Shown piece after piece: positions 11,415 to 22,925 of a DNA stretch of 64,000 nt (its first letter is position 1; the number at the start of each line of letters is the position of its first letter). The notes under the pieces were generated by a model. That model saw only the letters and a program-made list of their open reading frames with translations, did not search any database and was not told the DNA's origin. The DNA is from Monodelphis domestica (Eukaryota; Chordata; Mammalia; Didelphimorphia; Didelphidae). The stretch spans positions 350,035,207 through 350,099,206 of the forward strand of contig NC_077227.1 of the NCBI RefSeq assembly GCF_027887165.1, written 5' to 3'. The position numbers were made by a program, and so were the translations under genes.

Positions 11415-11610
11415 TACTGTAAGAAGTAAATATGCTGCAGTAGAAAGGGTATTGGATTTCAAGTCATAGGATATAGGTTTGAATCTTAGCTCTGTTCCTA
11501 TTTCTATGATTTTGGACAAGCCTCTCTGCCTCAGTTTCCACATATGTAAAATGAGGACTTTGAACTGGATGTTAAAAAAAAAAAAAGTATTCTTTCCAGC
11601 TCTAAATCAT
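11415..11610 (+). repeat. MIR SINE
   Basis: Contains 'agaaagggtattggatttca', 'ctctgcctcagtttccacat' and 'tgtaaaatgagga', then an A-run. The following 11611-12289 is unassigned. Confidence 0.65.
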
Positions 11611-12289
11611 GCAGGCCAAGGAAAGGGGTCTGGACAGATAAATGAGGACATTAGTTTAGTCAGTTTAGGAAAATTTGAAGAAGAGTTCAATTTGTTCACA
11701 GAAACATGCACAAACACTGAAGGGGGCTAGTTAGGGTCTCAGGTCTGTCTCAGTACTTCCCAGGGAGGACCATTATTTAGCCTTTCCTCTACAGCCAGAT
11801 CCTCCACTGCTGCTTATCCCCAGAAGATTAGACTCAAACTGAAAACTGGCTTCTCTGCCTTATGATGGGAAAGGACCCATGACCCTTCAAGTGGCAAAAG
11901 AAGGCACAGCTTAGTGACATTCAGGACCAGGGACAGAGCCTTTTGATCAGAATTAGTGTCAATGCCTGTGAGGCCCTGGAGTCAATAATCAACACACTTA
12001 GCTCCAACTATTCTTTCTTTTATCTATGTGTGAGTCTGGCCTTCCCAACTAAATTGCGAGTAGCACAGTATACCTGCCCTTTCTCGGTCTCGGCCTCCAT
12101 AAATACTGAAGGTGTTGTGAAGAAACCCTTCCTTAGGACAGTGTATTGGTCCTGAGTGGGAAAGGGATTTCTTTCTCTCTGGGGAGATGACAATCTATAT
12201 TCATTCTTTGAGTCTTTGAGTTTGAAGGGTTTTGATTGATAAAAGCAGATTTTGGCAATGGTTAAATTAATGTCCCATTGTAAGTCAAA

Positions 12290-12417
12290 GAAGCTAAGGA
12301 TGAAAAGACTTAAGGTTTAAATTCAGCCATATCTCTTCCCTATCAGGAATGTGACCTTGAGCAAATTATTTCTTTTTGGGCTCTCATTGGTAAAAACAAA
12401 GGTATTGAACTTCTGAT

Positions 12418-12450
<33 letters not shown>

Positions 12451-12500
12451 GCTGATTATCTCTTAAGATCATTTTGGATACTATCATTCTGTGATCTTCT
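12290..12500 (+). repeat. MIR-like SINE with internal (TA)n
   Basis: Contains 'atgtgaccttgagcaaatta' and 'gctctcattggtaaaaacaa', with a TA-rich microsatellite at about 12418-12450 inside the 3' half. Confidence 0.6.
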
Positions 12501-12628
12501 CTGGCTGAAAGAAGGCAAGGATTTCACCTCCTTACTTCCAGAAGGAGGAGAGGGGCAGGAAAGGAATGAAGCTAGAAGACTAAATGGGGGCTAAAGAATA
12601 GATCATGACAGTTACAAGATTCTCATTC

Positions 12629-12835
12629 TATGCATAGAATCATAGACCTTTATAGCTGAAATGGGCCTTAAAGATCATCTAATCCAATCTCCTCACTGTA
12701 CAGATAGGGAAACTGAGGGCTAGAAAAGAGAGGTAACTTTCCCAGAATGCTATAGATAGTAAATATCAAATTATAGATTCAAACCAAGGTATTACTCCCA
12801 GTCTATATGATGCTGCCTCTATTTTTGCAGTTATT
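12629..12835 (-). repeat. MIR/THER1-like SINE
   Basis: Reads 'gaatcatagacctttatagc', 'aagatcatctaatccaatct' and 'cagatagggaaactgagggc' on the plus strand. Confidence 0.7.
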
Positions 12836-12861
12836 TATCTAACTTTATATTATCATAGTCT

Positions 12862-13107
12862 CCCTTTGTTGTTTAGTCAATTAGTTATGTTTGACTCTTC
12901 ATGACTTCATTTGGGGTTTTCTTGGCAAAGATACTGGAGCAGTTTGTCATTTCCTCTTCCAGCTCATTCTATAGATGAATAAACTGAAGTGAACAGGATT
13001 AAAACTGTAACCTTCCCAGTGTCACATAGTTAGTAAAGTCACATTTGAACTCATATCCTTCTGACTCTAGGGCTGGTGCTCTATCCACTTTACCACCAAG
13101 TTGCCCT
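12862..13107 (-). repeat. Type B marsupial CORE-SINE
   Basis: Antisense copy with 'tggggttttcttggcaaaga' and 'ctctatccactttaccacca'. The next stretch, 13108-13435, is unassigned. Confidence 0.88.
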
Positions 13108-13435
13108 GTATTCTATTACTTTTCTTTATTAGCTGTGTTTTAAATCCTGTCTTCCAATCCTGGACTAAAGGTCAGAAAACTTGCTATTCCAAATAAGGTC
13201 AATGAGAAGAGTGACAACATTCCAAGGGGAACTAAAAAGACTAGTAATGACCTACATGGCTTTGAAACTTTCAAAAATAGAGCAAAGTTCTTAAGGTGCT
13301 ACATCCTTGCTGTCCAAGGTGATTTTCCCATAGGCTTATGGATGGAAAAAATGGTGGACACTGTCTTACCTCTTGCCAAGGCTTCTCAGGTCACTATTCT
13401 GTTCCATTCTAGAAAACTACAACAATAACTTCAAG

Positions 13436-14075
13436 AGTCTGGTAAACTTGGTTGCCCATCAACTGGGGAATGGCTGAACAAGTTGCAGTAACTGATCATA
13501 ATGAAATATATTGGACTATGAAACATGATGAGCAAGATGATTTCAGAAAACCCGGGAAAGATTTATGAGCTGATGCAAAAATAACATGAGCATAATGCTT
13601 GGAAATGATCAAATAAAATATGAAAAAAAAGGGGAAAAAAAGAAAAAAATAAGATGAGCAGAATCAGGAGGCCATTGTACACAGTAACAGCAATTTTGTA
13701 TGATAATCAACTGTGAATGACATAGCTGTTCTTAGCAACACAATGATTCAAGACAATCCCAAAGGACTCATGATGAAAATACCTTCTGCCCCCAGAAAAA
13801 AAAAACTGAGTTTGAATGCAGATCAAAATATACTATATTTCACTTTCTTTCTTCATTTTTGTTCATTTTTTCTTCCACAAAATGACTAAAATAGAAAAAT
13901 GTTTTACATTGTTGCACATATAAAATCTATATCAAAATGTTTACCATCCTGTGGAAGGGGGAGGTAGAAAAGGAAGAGAGAGGATTTAGAACTCAGAAAA
14001 AATTTTAATGAATGTTTAAAATTGTTTTTACATGTAGTGAGGGGAATAAAATATAATTAATGGAGGGGGGAAGTG
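13436..14075 (+). mobile_element. Old L1 3' end
   Basis: Contains 'caactggggaatggctgaac', 'atgattcaagacaatcccaa' and an A-rich end 'ggggaataaaatataatta'. It carries a 55-bp L1 tail insertion at 13593-13647. The following 14076-14540 is unassigned. Confidence 0.75.
13593..13647 (+). mobile_element. Ultra-short (55 bp) L1 tail insertion
   Basis: Starts 'taatgcttggaaatgatcaa', the last bases of the marsupial L1 3' UTR, and ends in an A/G-rich tail. It is bounded by a 13-bp duplication, 'aataacatgagca' (13580-13592) and 'aataagatgagca' (13648-13660), matching at 12 of 13 bases. Confidence 0.7.
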
Positions 14076-14540
14076 TATGATGTACTTGGGCCTAGAATCT
14101 ACTCTTGTGACCACACTTTTTCCCATTCTTCCCTGCAGCCTCAGCTCTCTGTTTTCCCCTCTTTCTCTCCAAGGGCATCACTTTTCCTCAATTGTTTTTT
14201 ACCTTACATCTTCCAGTTACACCTAAAGGCCCCTATACTATAAAGAACCCAGGCCTAGTGCTACCACCCTGTGGATATGGTCAGAACTGCATTTATCCCC
14301 ACATACATCCTTGGCAGCTTGGATAGAGATGAAAAAGTCCAGTCCTACACTTATCCTCTTCTGACTGAGTCCCACCCAATCTGGATCTCCTATTAAGTAA
14401 AATTGTATACACACACTTGCAGAGGCCAATATTACTAGCCAAAAGTTCTTTCCTCCCTCCTAAAAATTGCCTGCCTTGACCCAGAGTTTGGGACCAGAGA
14501 ACAGAGGCAACCCCTCTGCTAGGGGATAGAGGAGGACCAA

Positions 14541-14885
14541 AACAATATGGTTTAGAGAAATAAGCACTGAATTTGAAGTTAGAAAACTTGAATTATGACC
14601 GCAACTCCCATCACCTACAAGTTGTGATGGAAGGAAAGCTGAATTAGGAGGCTAAAGATAATGGTTAAAATCTCAATTCTGCCTCTAATGACCCCTATGG
14701 CTTTGGGCAAGAGATTTCATTTTCAGGATCTCAGATTCATCATCTGTAAAATAAAAGGGTGAGGCTAAATCTTCCCTGATATCCTTTTTAGCTCTAAATC
14801 TATTACCCTAAATCATATGATCCTAAACTTTTTCTGGGCTCAGTCTCTTCAGTTGTAAAATGTGAAAGTTTGGCCCTAATGTGTA
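14541..14885 (+). repeat. MIR-type SINEs
   Basis: MIR cores and ends are visible, for example 'atctcagattcatcatctgt', 'aaaataaaagggtgaggcta' and 'tctcttcagttgtaaaatgt'. Confidence 0.6.
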
Positions 14886-15047
14886 CTTGTAAAAGTTAGG
14901 ATCCAAAATGAGCTTGAAAGGGTAGAATTCCATGCCAAGTCTAATAAGATGATCTGAACTTGGAATAAAAGTAATATTTCATGACTAATTTTTTAAACAA
15001 ATAAATGTTCAGATGGCTAGATATGTTTGTCTGACAAAGATTCGGAG

Positions 15048-15252
15048 GAGGGTTTTTTAAACATTTATCTTCCATCTTAGAATCAATACTATACATTGAT
15101 TCCAAGGCAGAAGAATGGTAAGGGCTAGGCAATGAGGGTTAAGGGACTTTCCCAGGGTCACATAGCTAGGAAGTGCCTAAGGTCACAGTTGAACCCAGGA
15201 TCTCCTATCTCTAGCCCTGGCTTTTAATACACTGAGCCATGCAGCTGCCCCC
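15048..15252 (-). repeat. Type A marsupial CORE-SINE
   Basis: Antisense copy: 'aacatttatcttccatctta', 'gggactttcccagggtcaca' and 'cactgagccatgcagctgcc'. Confidence 0.88.
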
Positions 15253-15347
15253 ATCAGAGATTTTAGTAAACTTCAAGATCACCAGGGTGATAAGACTGCC
15301 CCCCAAAATAAGCTATGGATACATTAAGATATGTTATCCACTATGTA

Positions 15348-15444
15348 AGAAAATGGCAAACCACTCCAGTATCTTTTCAAAAAAACTCCAAATGGTGTCA
15401 CAAAGAGTCAGACACAACTGAAACCACTAAAGAACAGCAACAAA
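15348..15444 (+). repeat. Type B CORE-SINE, 3' end only
   Basis: 'aaaatggcaaaccactccag' followed by the RTE-like tail 'cacaaagagtcagacacaac'. Confidence 0.8.
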
Positions 15445-15534
15445 TCCATTTTATGGATACATTAAGAAAAGAATGATGTCTAGGACTGGGGAGGTGATGA
15501 TCCCCATGTACTTTGTCCTGGTAAGGCCATATTA

Positions 15535-16080
15535 GAATATCATCAATAAGTCAAGTCTACAAGCATTTGTTAAATGCCTACTATGTTACAGACATTGTGC
15601 TAAATGTTAGGGACACAAAGGAAAGCCAAATATGTAAATGATCCCTACTCTCAATCTAAAGGGGGAAACAATATACAACAGTGATGGTGAACCTTTTGGA
15701 GATGGAGTGCCAGCCCTCCCCCCATCAAGTACCATGCCTGCCCCTCCCATTACCCCACACAGGGGAGGGAAAAAGCACTTCCAATGGGCTGCTGGGTAGA
15801 GGGGTGGGTGAGAGTGTAGAAATGGGGAGAGGAGCAGCTCCACCCAAGTCTCTCTGCTTTCTATAATGAACTGGTGGGATGTGCCCACAGAGAGCTCTCT
15901 GCATGTCATCTTTGGCACCTGGGCCTTAGGTTCACCATCACTCATATACAAGTAGCTGTCTACAAACAAGATATATTTGGAATTCATTGGAGATCATTGA
16001 AGAAGGAAGGCACCAAGATTAAGGAAGGCTCAGAAAGGCTTCTTGCAGAAGGAAGAATTTTATCTGAAACTTGAAGGAAG
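15535..16080 (+). repeat. Ancient LINE-like repeat, interrupted by a hAT MITE
   Basis: 'aagcatttgttaaatgccta', 'gacattgtgctaaatgttag' and 'gaaggcaccaagattaagga' belong to one widespread old mammalian repeat. It resumes after the MITE at 15679-15943. Related fragments lie at 19048-19158, 23785-23990 and 24516-24850. Confidence 0.5.
15679..15943. mobile_element. hAT (Charlie-like) MITE, 265 bp
   Basis: Terminal inverted repeats 'cagtgatggtgaacct' and 'aggttcaccatcact' are flanked by a perfect 8-bp duplication, 'atatacaa', at 15671-15678 and 15944-15951. An 8-bp duplication is the hAT hallmark. There is no transposase frame, so it is non-autonomous. Confidence 0.9.
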
Positions 16081-16199
16081 TCAAGGAAGCCACAGAGGCC
16101 TAGTGGAAGAGATGGAGGTAAGGAAGATCTTTGAGACAGGAGGCATAGTGGGAGGTAAAGGGAGAACTGTGTATTATATTAAGTATTAAGTAACAATAA

Positions 16200-16945
16200 T
16201 TAACAGTATTGGGTTCAGTCTGAGTATTGCATTGGACAAACTATAGAACATCCAAAGGAGGGTCACTCAGAGGGTGTAAGATCTTCAGCTTATGCTATAT
16301 GAGGCTTGATAAATGGAAAAAACTGGAGATGGACAGGCTAGAGAAAAGAAGATGTCAAGACTTGCATTTGAAAGATTATCCTATCAAAAGACTACATTTG
16401 CTCTGTTTGGCTCTAGGGAGTAAAATAAAAAGTAATGTGTGGAAATAACATCAAATTAGATTTAAGGGGTAGCTAGGTAGCACAATGGGTAGAGTACCAG
16501 GCCTGGAGTCAGGAGGACCTGGGTTCAAATCTGATCTCAGATACTTCCTAGCTGTGTGATCCTGGGCAAGACATTTAGCCCCAATTGCCTAGCCCAGACA
16601 CTAATTAGTTATGTAACTCTGAGCAGGTCGCTTCTCCCTGATTGCCTCAGTTTCTTCATCTATAAAAATGAGCCAGCAAAGGAAATGGCCAACCAATCTG
16701 GTATCTTTACCAAAAACAAAAACAAAAAACCTAAATGGGGTCATGGAGAGTTGAATATGACTCAACAGCAACATCAGAGCAGAGAAGGCACCACAGGTAA
16801 TTAAAGAACTCATTAGAGGTCTTCAAGCAATGGTTGGATGAGCACTCAGTGCTATTTTCGAAATGATTTTTGTTCAGAGATACGCTGGACTAGAGATTAG
16901 AGATTGGCCCTTCCCAGCTCTGATTATGTGGTCTCTCCCAGATCT
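16200..16945 (+). repeat. L3/CR1-like LINE 3' region with a SINE inside
   Basis: 'cagtattgggttcagtctga', 'ggagatggacaggctagaga' and 'aggtcttcaagcaatggttg' resemble the 3' portion of L3/CR1 elements; compare 41465-43000. The SINE at 16466-16772 interrupts it. Confidence 0.55.
16466..16772 (+). repeat. CORE-SINE with a duplicated core (type A/type B chimera)
   Basis: After a normal tRNA-like head ('ggtagctaggtagcacaatg') and core ('tgatcctgggcaagacattt') comes the type A motif 'aattgcctagcccagacact'. A second core ('gtaactctgagcaggtcgct') and the type B tail ('cctaaatggggtcatggag') follow. Confidence 0.7.
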
Positions 16946-17548
16946 AAAGCCTGTCATCCATATGGGTGCTGCCCCACAGTGGCCAAAGCCTATACTGTAC
17001 GTGCTCCAGACTCCACCAGTGATTGCAGGGGAAAGTCTGCATCTCAGGTTTCTGGAGAGGTTTCCTGACCCAGCCTACTCTGTCCTTTCCAGCTCTTTTG
17101 TCAGATTCCCAGGACAGTGGTTCTCATGAGGGTCCGAATCCAATCTCCTCCATTTCCTCATTCTCAGTGACCTTCTGTCTGTGTGAAAGTCAGTCTGGGA
17201 CAGAGAAGGAGGGCTCTTCTGGGAGCAAGAGCTCTCGGACCTGCTACAGGCCCCACAGATTTCTCTCCATCTTCTCTCTCTAGCAGTACAAGACTGTCCA
17301 ATAGATAAGTGAGTGTTCATATTGGAAGGAACCACACACAAAGTTTTACCTGGTATATTCTAAGCATTTGATAAATGCCTTATCTATTTAATTGTCATAC
17401 TGCTTTACAACCTGAAATGTGCTTTATATGCCTTATCTCTATAGAAGCATAGAAGTGTTCATTTTGGGATATGGGGATTAATCAGAGGTAGAGTAGAAGT
17501 TCTACCTGTATCGTGTAGCTTAGGCTGGTCTTTTAAGAGGGTAGTTGG
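16946..17548. other. Unassigned, apparently unique sequence
   Basis: No repeat recognised. Several overlapping short frames on both strands have no domain signal. Confidence 0.35.
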
Positions 17549-17852
17549 GAGCAGCTGGGTATCCCAGTGGATTGAAAGCCAAGCCTAGAGATGGAGGTTC
17601 TGGATTCAAATCTGAACTCACCATAAATGTAATTTTTTAAATGAGAATTATAGGAGGCAGCTGGGTAGCTCAGTGGATGGAGAGTCAGATCTAGAGATGG
17701 GAGGTCCTGGGTTCAAATGTGACCTCAGACACTTCCCAGCTGTGTGACCCTGGGCAAGTCACTTAACCCCCATTGCCTAGCCCTTACCACTCTTTTGCCT
17801 TGGAACCAATACACAGTGTTGATTCTAAGACACAAAGTAAAGATTAAAAAAA
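17549..17852 (+). repeat. Two type A CORE-SINEs in tandem (partial, then full)
   Basis: A 5' fragment at 17549-17623 ('agcagctgggtatcccagtg') is followed by a full-length copy at 17653-17852, from 'ggcagctgggtagctcagtg' to 'aagattaaaaaaag'. Confidence 0.88.
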
Positions 17853-17919
17853 GAAGAAGGTAGGGAAGCTATTAGCTTTGCTGCCTGAAGCATGAAAGGC
17901 ATAGCCCATAAGGAGTTAG

Positions 17920-18151
17920 GGCAGTCAGGTTGCTCAGTAGATAGAGAATCAGGAAGACTCCTCTTCCTAAGTTCAAATCCAGCCTCAGACACTTACTAGC
18001 TGTGTGACTCTGGGGAAATCACTTAACCCTGTTTTCCTGAGTTTCCTCATCCATCAGATGATCTAGAAAAAGAAATGGCAAACCACTCCAGGATCTTTGC
18101 CAAGAAAACCTCAAATGGGGTCACAAAGAGTCTGAAATGACTGAACAATAA
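17920..18151 (+). repeat. Type B marsupial CORE-SINE
   Basis: From 'ggcagtcaggttgctcagta' to 'ggtcacaaagagtctgaaat'. The next stretch, 18152-19047, is unassigned apart from a C9 run near 18603. Confidence 0.9.
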
Positions 18152-19047
18152 GTGGGAAGTTAGCATCAGATTTTAAGCAGAATTCCCACTGCCATGCAGT
18201 AATGATCATGTTGGCAGAGGAAAATAGGTAGCCATTTTATATGAATTAGCATATATATCCTTTTTATTCTTTGTCACCAACAGAGTTGTTTTCATTGTAT
18301 TTTTATGGTCCTCTAGCATTTTATCATGTTCTAGAATGTCTATACTAGAGTTATACCTGGCCTACACCAGGAAGAGCTCCCTGGATCAGGATGATGGACT
18401 TACAGGGTAGGGAGTATTATTTGGGACTTGCAAAATCATCTCTCCATGAAGGGTGTAGACATACATACTATTGGCGGGTTATAGAGAGAACTGAAAATAT
18501 TTTATTAATTCTCAGGAATAATGACAGTTCCCAAGGTGAATTGGTTGGTTTGGAGCCACCCCTTGGCATCTTTTAGAGAACAACTTTCACTGACAAAGTC
18601 TGCCCCCCCCCCCATGATGAATTGGTTGCCTCTTTTTCCCTTAGGAGAATGGACTCTTGTTGGAAGAGTCACCCTCTTTGCGCTGGTCTATAGAAGAGAG
18701 TCAATGGACCTGCTCAGGCCTTTTCTCTTTTCCCCCTACTTCCTTCTTTGGGAGATCTGAATAGTGGAGCAGGTGGGGAAGATATTAATAGCTGCCTTGA
18801 GGCAGAAACACATGGCAAGCACCCACATGAATCATGAGAAGAATTCCTTCATAATATTGAGTTCCTGAACCCCAGCCTTCTGGAGGAGTTCCTGAGAGAT
18901 GCCTCTCTAGCAGACCCAAGTTTAAGAATTTGAGGCTATGGCTTTCTATTACAAAGGGGGGCATTTTCCTGAAAGCTCACCTCTAGTTGAGAGAAGAAGC
19001 TCACATGTGTGTCTGCCAGTGCTAAAAGGACCAAGGGCAAGGGAATA

Positions 19048-19375
19048 AAGCCCCAAACAGTCAACAACAGTCAAAATGCATGTGTGAAATGCCATTATGT
19101 ATTTGGCACTGTGATAGGGACTGTAGCTGCAAATGAAAAGTCCCTGCCCTCAAAGAACTTTGTTCAGTCGTATCTGACTCTTCATGACCCCATTTGAGAT
19201 TTTCTTGGCAAAGACACTTGAGTGGTTTGCTGCTTCCTTTTCTAACTCATTTTACAAATTAGGAAACTGAGGCAAACAGGATTGAGTAATTTGTCCTGGG
19301 TCATACAGATAGTAAGCATCTGAGGCTAGATTTGAACTCAGGTCTTCCTAAATCCAGGCCCAGGGCCACCTAGAT
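19048..19375 (-). repeat. Type B CORE-SINE with adjoining ancient LINE-like fragment
   Basis: An old LINE-like piece at 19048-19158 ('gtatttggcactgtgatagg') is followed by an antisense type B SINE at 19160-19375 ('tgaccccatttgagattttc'). The sequence 19376-19690 is unassigned. Confidence 0.75.
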
Positions 19376-19690
19376 ACCAGAGGAACTCACGTTCTACATT
19401 TTCCTAGGGGAATATGACTCATATCTAGGAATTATAGAGAGGGAATGGAGCTTTGTTCTGACCTCACATAGAGATGTGAACACAGAGGACAATAGATTGC
19501 CATGCTCTCTTCTTTAGCCATAGAAAGATTAGAGGTGGGCAGGGATGAGTTGGAAGTGGGGAAGAACTCCTTGGTAGAACAGATGGCAAAATCCCAGAGC
19601 TGGCTAGATCCTGGCATCCTGGTGGATGGCTAGAAAGGATGAGGCAAGGTCTGGAATTAGCTACTGAGGTGAGAATTGGGCTATGGGAAG

Positions 19691-19940
19691 AATATAAGCC
19701 CCAAAAGCCATGACAATTTGTAGAGCCCCTGAGATCTCATTTGGTCTGTAGAAACCCAGGATTTGGTGATTTGATTGTAAAAATCTCTGTGAAGTAGGTA
19801 CTATAGATATTGTAGTCCCTATTTTCCAAATGGGAAAAAATCTGTGATTTTTGCCCCTATTATTCCACTAGTAAGTCAGAAGTGGAATTGAAACTCAGGT
19901 TGCTCCTGACTCCAAGGTATCTCCCTCTTTCCATCACATT
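19691..19940 (-). repeat. MIR/THER1-like SINE, decayed
   Basis: 'ccactagtaagtcagaagtg' and 'gaaactcaggttgctcctga' match the antisense MIR pattern. Confidence 0.5.
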
Positions 19941-19942
19941 AA

Positions 19943-20722
19943 CAGTTCTTACACTTTTTAGTCCCAGGACTCATTTGTACTCTTTAAAATTATTGAGGAC
20001 CCCAAAGAGCTTTTGTTTATATGGGTTATTCCCATTGATATTTGTCATTCAATCATTTTTCAGTCATGTCCAACTCTAAGACCCCATTTGAGGTTTCCTT
20101 GGCAAAGATACTAGAGTGGTTGGCCATTTCCTTCTCCAGCTCCTTTTACAGATAAGGAACTCAGGTAAACAGGGTAAAGTGGTTTGCCCAGAATCACAGA
20201 GCTAGTAAGTGTCTGAGGCTGGATTTGAACGCAGGAAGAGGAGTCTTCTTGATTCTCAAACCACTGCTCTATCTACTGTGACACCTAGCCCTTATTGATA
20301 TTTACCATATTTTAAATTAAAACTGATCATTTAAAATAGTTACTTATTCACTTAAAATAACAATAATAGACAGTAGATTTTAAAGTAAATGATATATTTT
20401 ATGACAAATAACTACATTTCCAAAATGAAAAAATTAATGTGGAAAATGGCATTGTTTTGCATATTTTTGCAAATCTCTTTAATGTCTGGCTTAATAAGAA
20501 GACAGTTGGATTCTCATATCTATTACATCTATTTGTTGCAATATGTTATTTTGGTTGAAGTACATGAAGAAAATCTGGCCTTACAGAGATATGAAATTGG
20601 AAAAGGAATACTTTAATAGGCAAATAAAGTTTTAGTGTTATTATGAAAATAGTCTTAACCTCAAGGATACCCAAGAGGAATCCTCTGCCAGTAATCTTCA
20701 AACCACATTTTAAGAACTGCTG
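19943..20722. mobile_element. Ancient hAT DNA transposon remnant with a SINE inside
   Basis: The ends 'cagttcttacactttttag' and 'ttttaagaactgctg' form imperfect terminal inverted repeats. The internal sequence ('ttattgaggaccccaaagag', 'taatgtctggcttaataaga') resembles an old element shared by placental mammals. An antisense type B SINE at 20042-20292 interrupts it. Confidence 0.6.
20042..20292 (-). repeat. Type B marsupial CORE-SINE
   Basis: 'tttcagtcatgtccaactct' to 'gctctatctactgtgacacc', nested in the hAT remnant. Confidence 0.88.
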
Positions 20723-20751
20723 CATTACCTCATACTATAAAGGAAAATAGA

Positions 20752-21003
20752 TCTAGGTGGCTCAGTGAATAGAACGCCACATCTGTAGTCAGGAAGAAAA
20801 ACCTATGTTTGAATTTGTCCTCAGATACAGATAGCTGTGTGACCGTGGGCAAGTCTCTTAATCCCTGTTTGCCTCAGTTTCTTCAACTATAAAATGGGGA
20901 TAATAGCACCGACCTCCCAGGATTGTTGTGAGGATCAAATGAGATAATAATTTTAAAACATTTAACACAGATAGAAAGCACTATATAGACCTTTGCTATT
21001 ATT
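20752..21003 (+). repeat. CORE-SINE with MIR-like tail
   Basis: Head 'ctaggtggctcagtgaatag', core 'gtgaccgtgggcaagtctct', tail 'gattgttgtgaggatcaaat' and end 'ctatataga'. Confidence 0.78.
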
Positions 21004-21004
21004 A

Positions 21005-21525
21005 TCCTTATTGTTTGTCCTTCGTTTTCAAAAAGGAACGATGACACCATGGGGTGATATCTTGACTTACACACGAATTGGATTTAAGTGAGGCAGAGTT
21101 TCATGAAGTCAATCGCCTCATTCTTTCTTTTATCATCATTGAAGTCCAATGGAAAGGCAAAAGTCAGGATGACTGTTGATGGCCCAGGATGCCATGGATG
21201 ATCTTGGCATCTTTGATATCTGACGAGGTGCTATAGCTGCCTCCCTGTCTGTTGGAACAAATTGTCCTCATAAGATCATTCTACCAGGGGAAGTCTTTGC
21301 ATGTTTGGAGTAGATTCCCTCTCCCTAACTCAGGAAAGATTTGAGGTCTCTTGGTTACCCTCATCCTGGCTTAACCCATCTGCCAAGACAGTTTTACCAG
21401 TGTGGCCACTGAGGGTGCTATATCTTCTTGGAGCCACAGCTGAGAGCTGGAGGGTAGGTGAACACCAAAGATGGATGAGCAGCCCTGAAATCAGAGGTGC
21501 TAGTCTCTCCTGAACCCCCCCATGC
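21005..21525 (+). repeat. Dispersed element of family X (copy 2)
   Basis: Shares an ordered series of motifs with 53630-54190: 'gttttcaaa', 'gtgatatcttgactt', 'gaattggatttaagtgaggc', 'ggcccaggatgc', 'ttggaacaaattgt', 'ggttaccctcatcctggctt' and 'agagctggagggtagg'. No coding frame is conserved. It probably belongs to a non-autonomous retroposon family. Confidence 0.65.
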
Positions 21526-21739
21526 ACCTAATTATTATTATTAGCTATTATATGGTAACAAAAGATGAGTTCAAATCCTGAATAAGTAAATTAATTTAGT
21601 AAATTAGGTAAATTAAAATAAATTGGGTAATTGTCATTTTTATTATATTAGCTCATCCTCCCATGGAGCAATGAGTGTTTTTCCAATTGTTTAGATCTAG
21701 TTTTATTTGTGTGGCGAGTGTTTGGTAGAGTTCAAATCC

Positions 21740-22340
21740 TGGCTCACCTTCTCACTGCATATATAACTTGAAGAAAATCATTGCCCTTTTCAGGCTTTGG
21801 CTTTTCTCACCTATAAAAAAGAAGGTAGGTGGCAGTTTTTCCAAGCATCCACCTTGACCTCTAAGCAGCCACAGTCAAAGGAGAAAGGGTGATGGAAAAG
21901 ATAAAGCCTCTAGGCTTTAGTTCTAGTTCAGTCTGGAGAAGCCTGGCTCTACCACATGCTACCTTGGGCAAATCACTTCATTTCTCTGGATCTTAGTTTC
22001 CTTATTTGTAAAATGAAGAGCTTTAGTATGTAGTGCCTAAGGGGCTTTCAGCCAGACCCTCTTCTTAAAACATACCTCTTTCATTCATACCTCCACATCA
22101 TTGATTATTGCTTCCTCTATCCACTTCTATTTCATTTGTCTATATCCTATATTGTAAACAATGGTAAACAGAGTCTTAGAGACAGAGCCAGGATCAGGTT
22201 ACATTGCCAGCTCTGTTATTTACTATTTGTACTACCAGGAGCAAGGCAGTTTCCTTCCTTGGACCTCAGTTTCCCCATCTGTAAAATGAAGGGGTTTGAT
22301 TAAGGTCACTTCTAACTCTAAAACTAGAATCCTCTGGTCC
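21740..22340 (+). repeat. Two MIR SINEs
   Basis: At 21740-22050, 'caaatcacttcatttctctg' and 'cttatttgtaaaatgaagag'. At 22140-22340, 'ggacctcagtttccccatct'. Between 21526 and 21740 there is only AT-rich unassigned sequence. Confidence 0.7.
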
Positions 22341-22435
22341 ATCCTTCAACAATCAGTTGACCTTTTTTCTATTAACTATTTCTAAATTATAATGATTTCT
22401 CCCTGTTTAATGTTCTATTAAATTTTCATATATCT

Positions 22436-22559
22436 TCATTTTTTTCTGTCCTAGACTCAATACTAATTATCAGTTCCAGGGCAGAAAGAAGAGTGTAAAG
22501 AGTAGGCAACTGGGGTTAAGTGTCTTATTCAAGTTCACACAGCTGGAAAGTGTCTAAGT
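22436..22559 (-). repeat. Type A CORE-SINE, truncated
   Basis: Antisense tail and core ('tctgtcctagactcaatact', 'aagttcacacagctggaaag'), lacking the tRNA head. The sequence 22560-22925 is unassigned. Confidence 0.75.
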
Positions 22560-22925
22560 ATCTTTACTTTTTATAAAGTTAGGACTTCAGTTCTCCCTAG
22601 ACCTTTGAAAGCCCAGCCAAGACCAAACAGCAGCAATAAGAATCACAATCCAAACAGTGACAGAACTAATTTTAGACCAAAATAGGGGGAGAAATGATTA
22701 TAAAAATTTAAAACCAAAACAAAACAGTAACTGAGCCACTAGATTGAGCATTAGACAAGCAGGAAAAGTAGCCAAAAAAAAAAAGTGAGGCCAGATATTT
22801 ATTTCTGAACTGACACTAGAAGTATAATGAGTGACCTGAAATTATTGGGTGACTAAATTACAGGACTTGCCAATGTTAAAGAAAAGAAGTTAAGAGGTAA
22901 AATTGTAAAGTGAGGGCCATTACTC

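Noticed and set aside
11158..11469. Open frame of 103 codons on the plus strand
   Set aside because: It runs into a MIR at its 3' end, has no recognisable domain, and no splice or promoter context was seen.
16500..16560. tRNA-like A and B boxes ('ggttcaaatctg')
   Set aside because: These belong to CORE-SINE heads throughout the window; no sequence folds as a complete tRNA gene.
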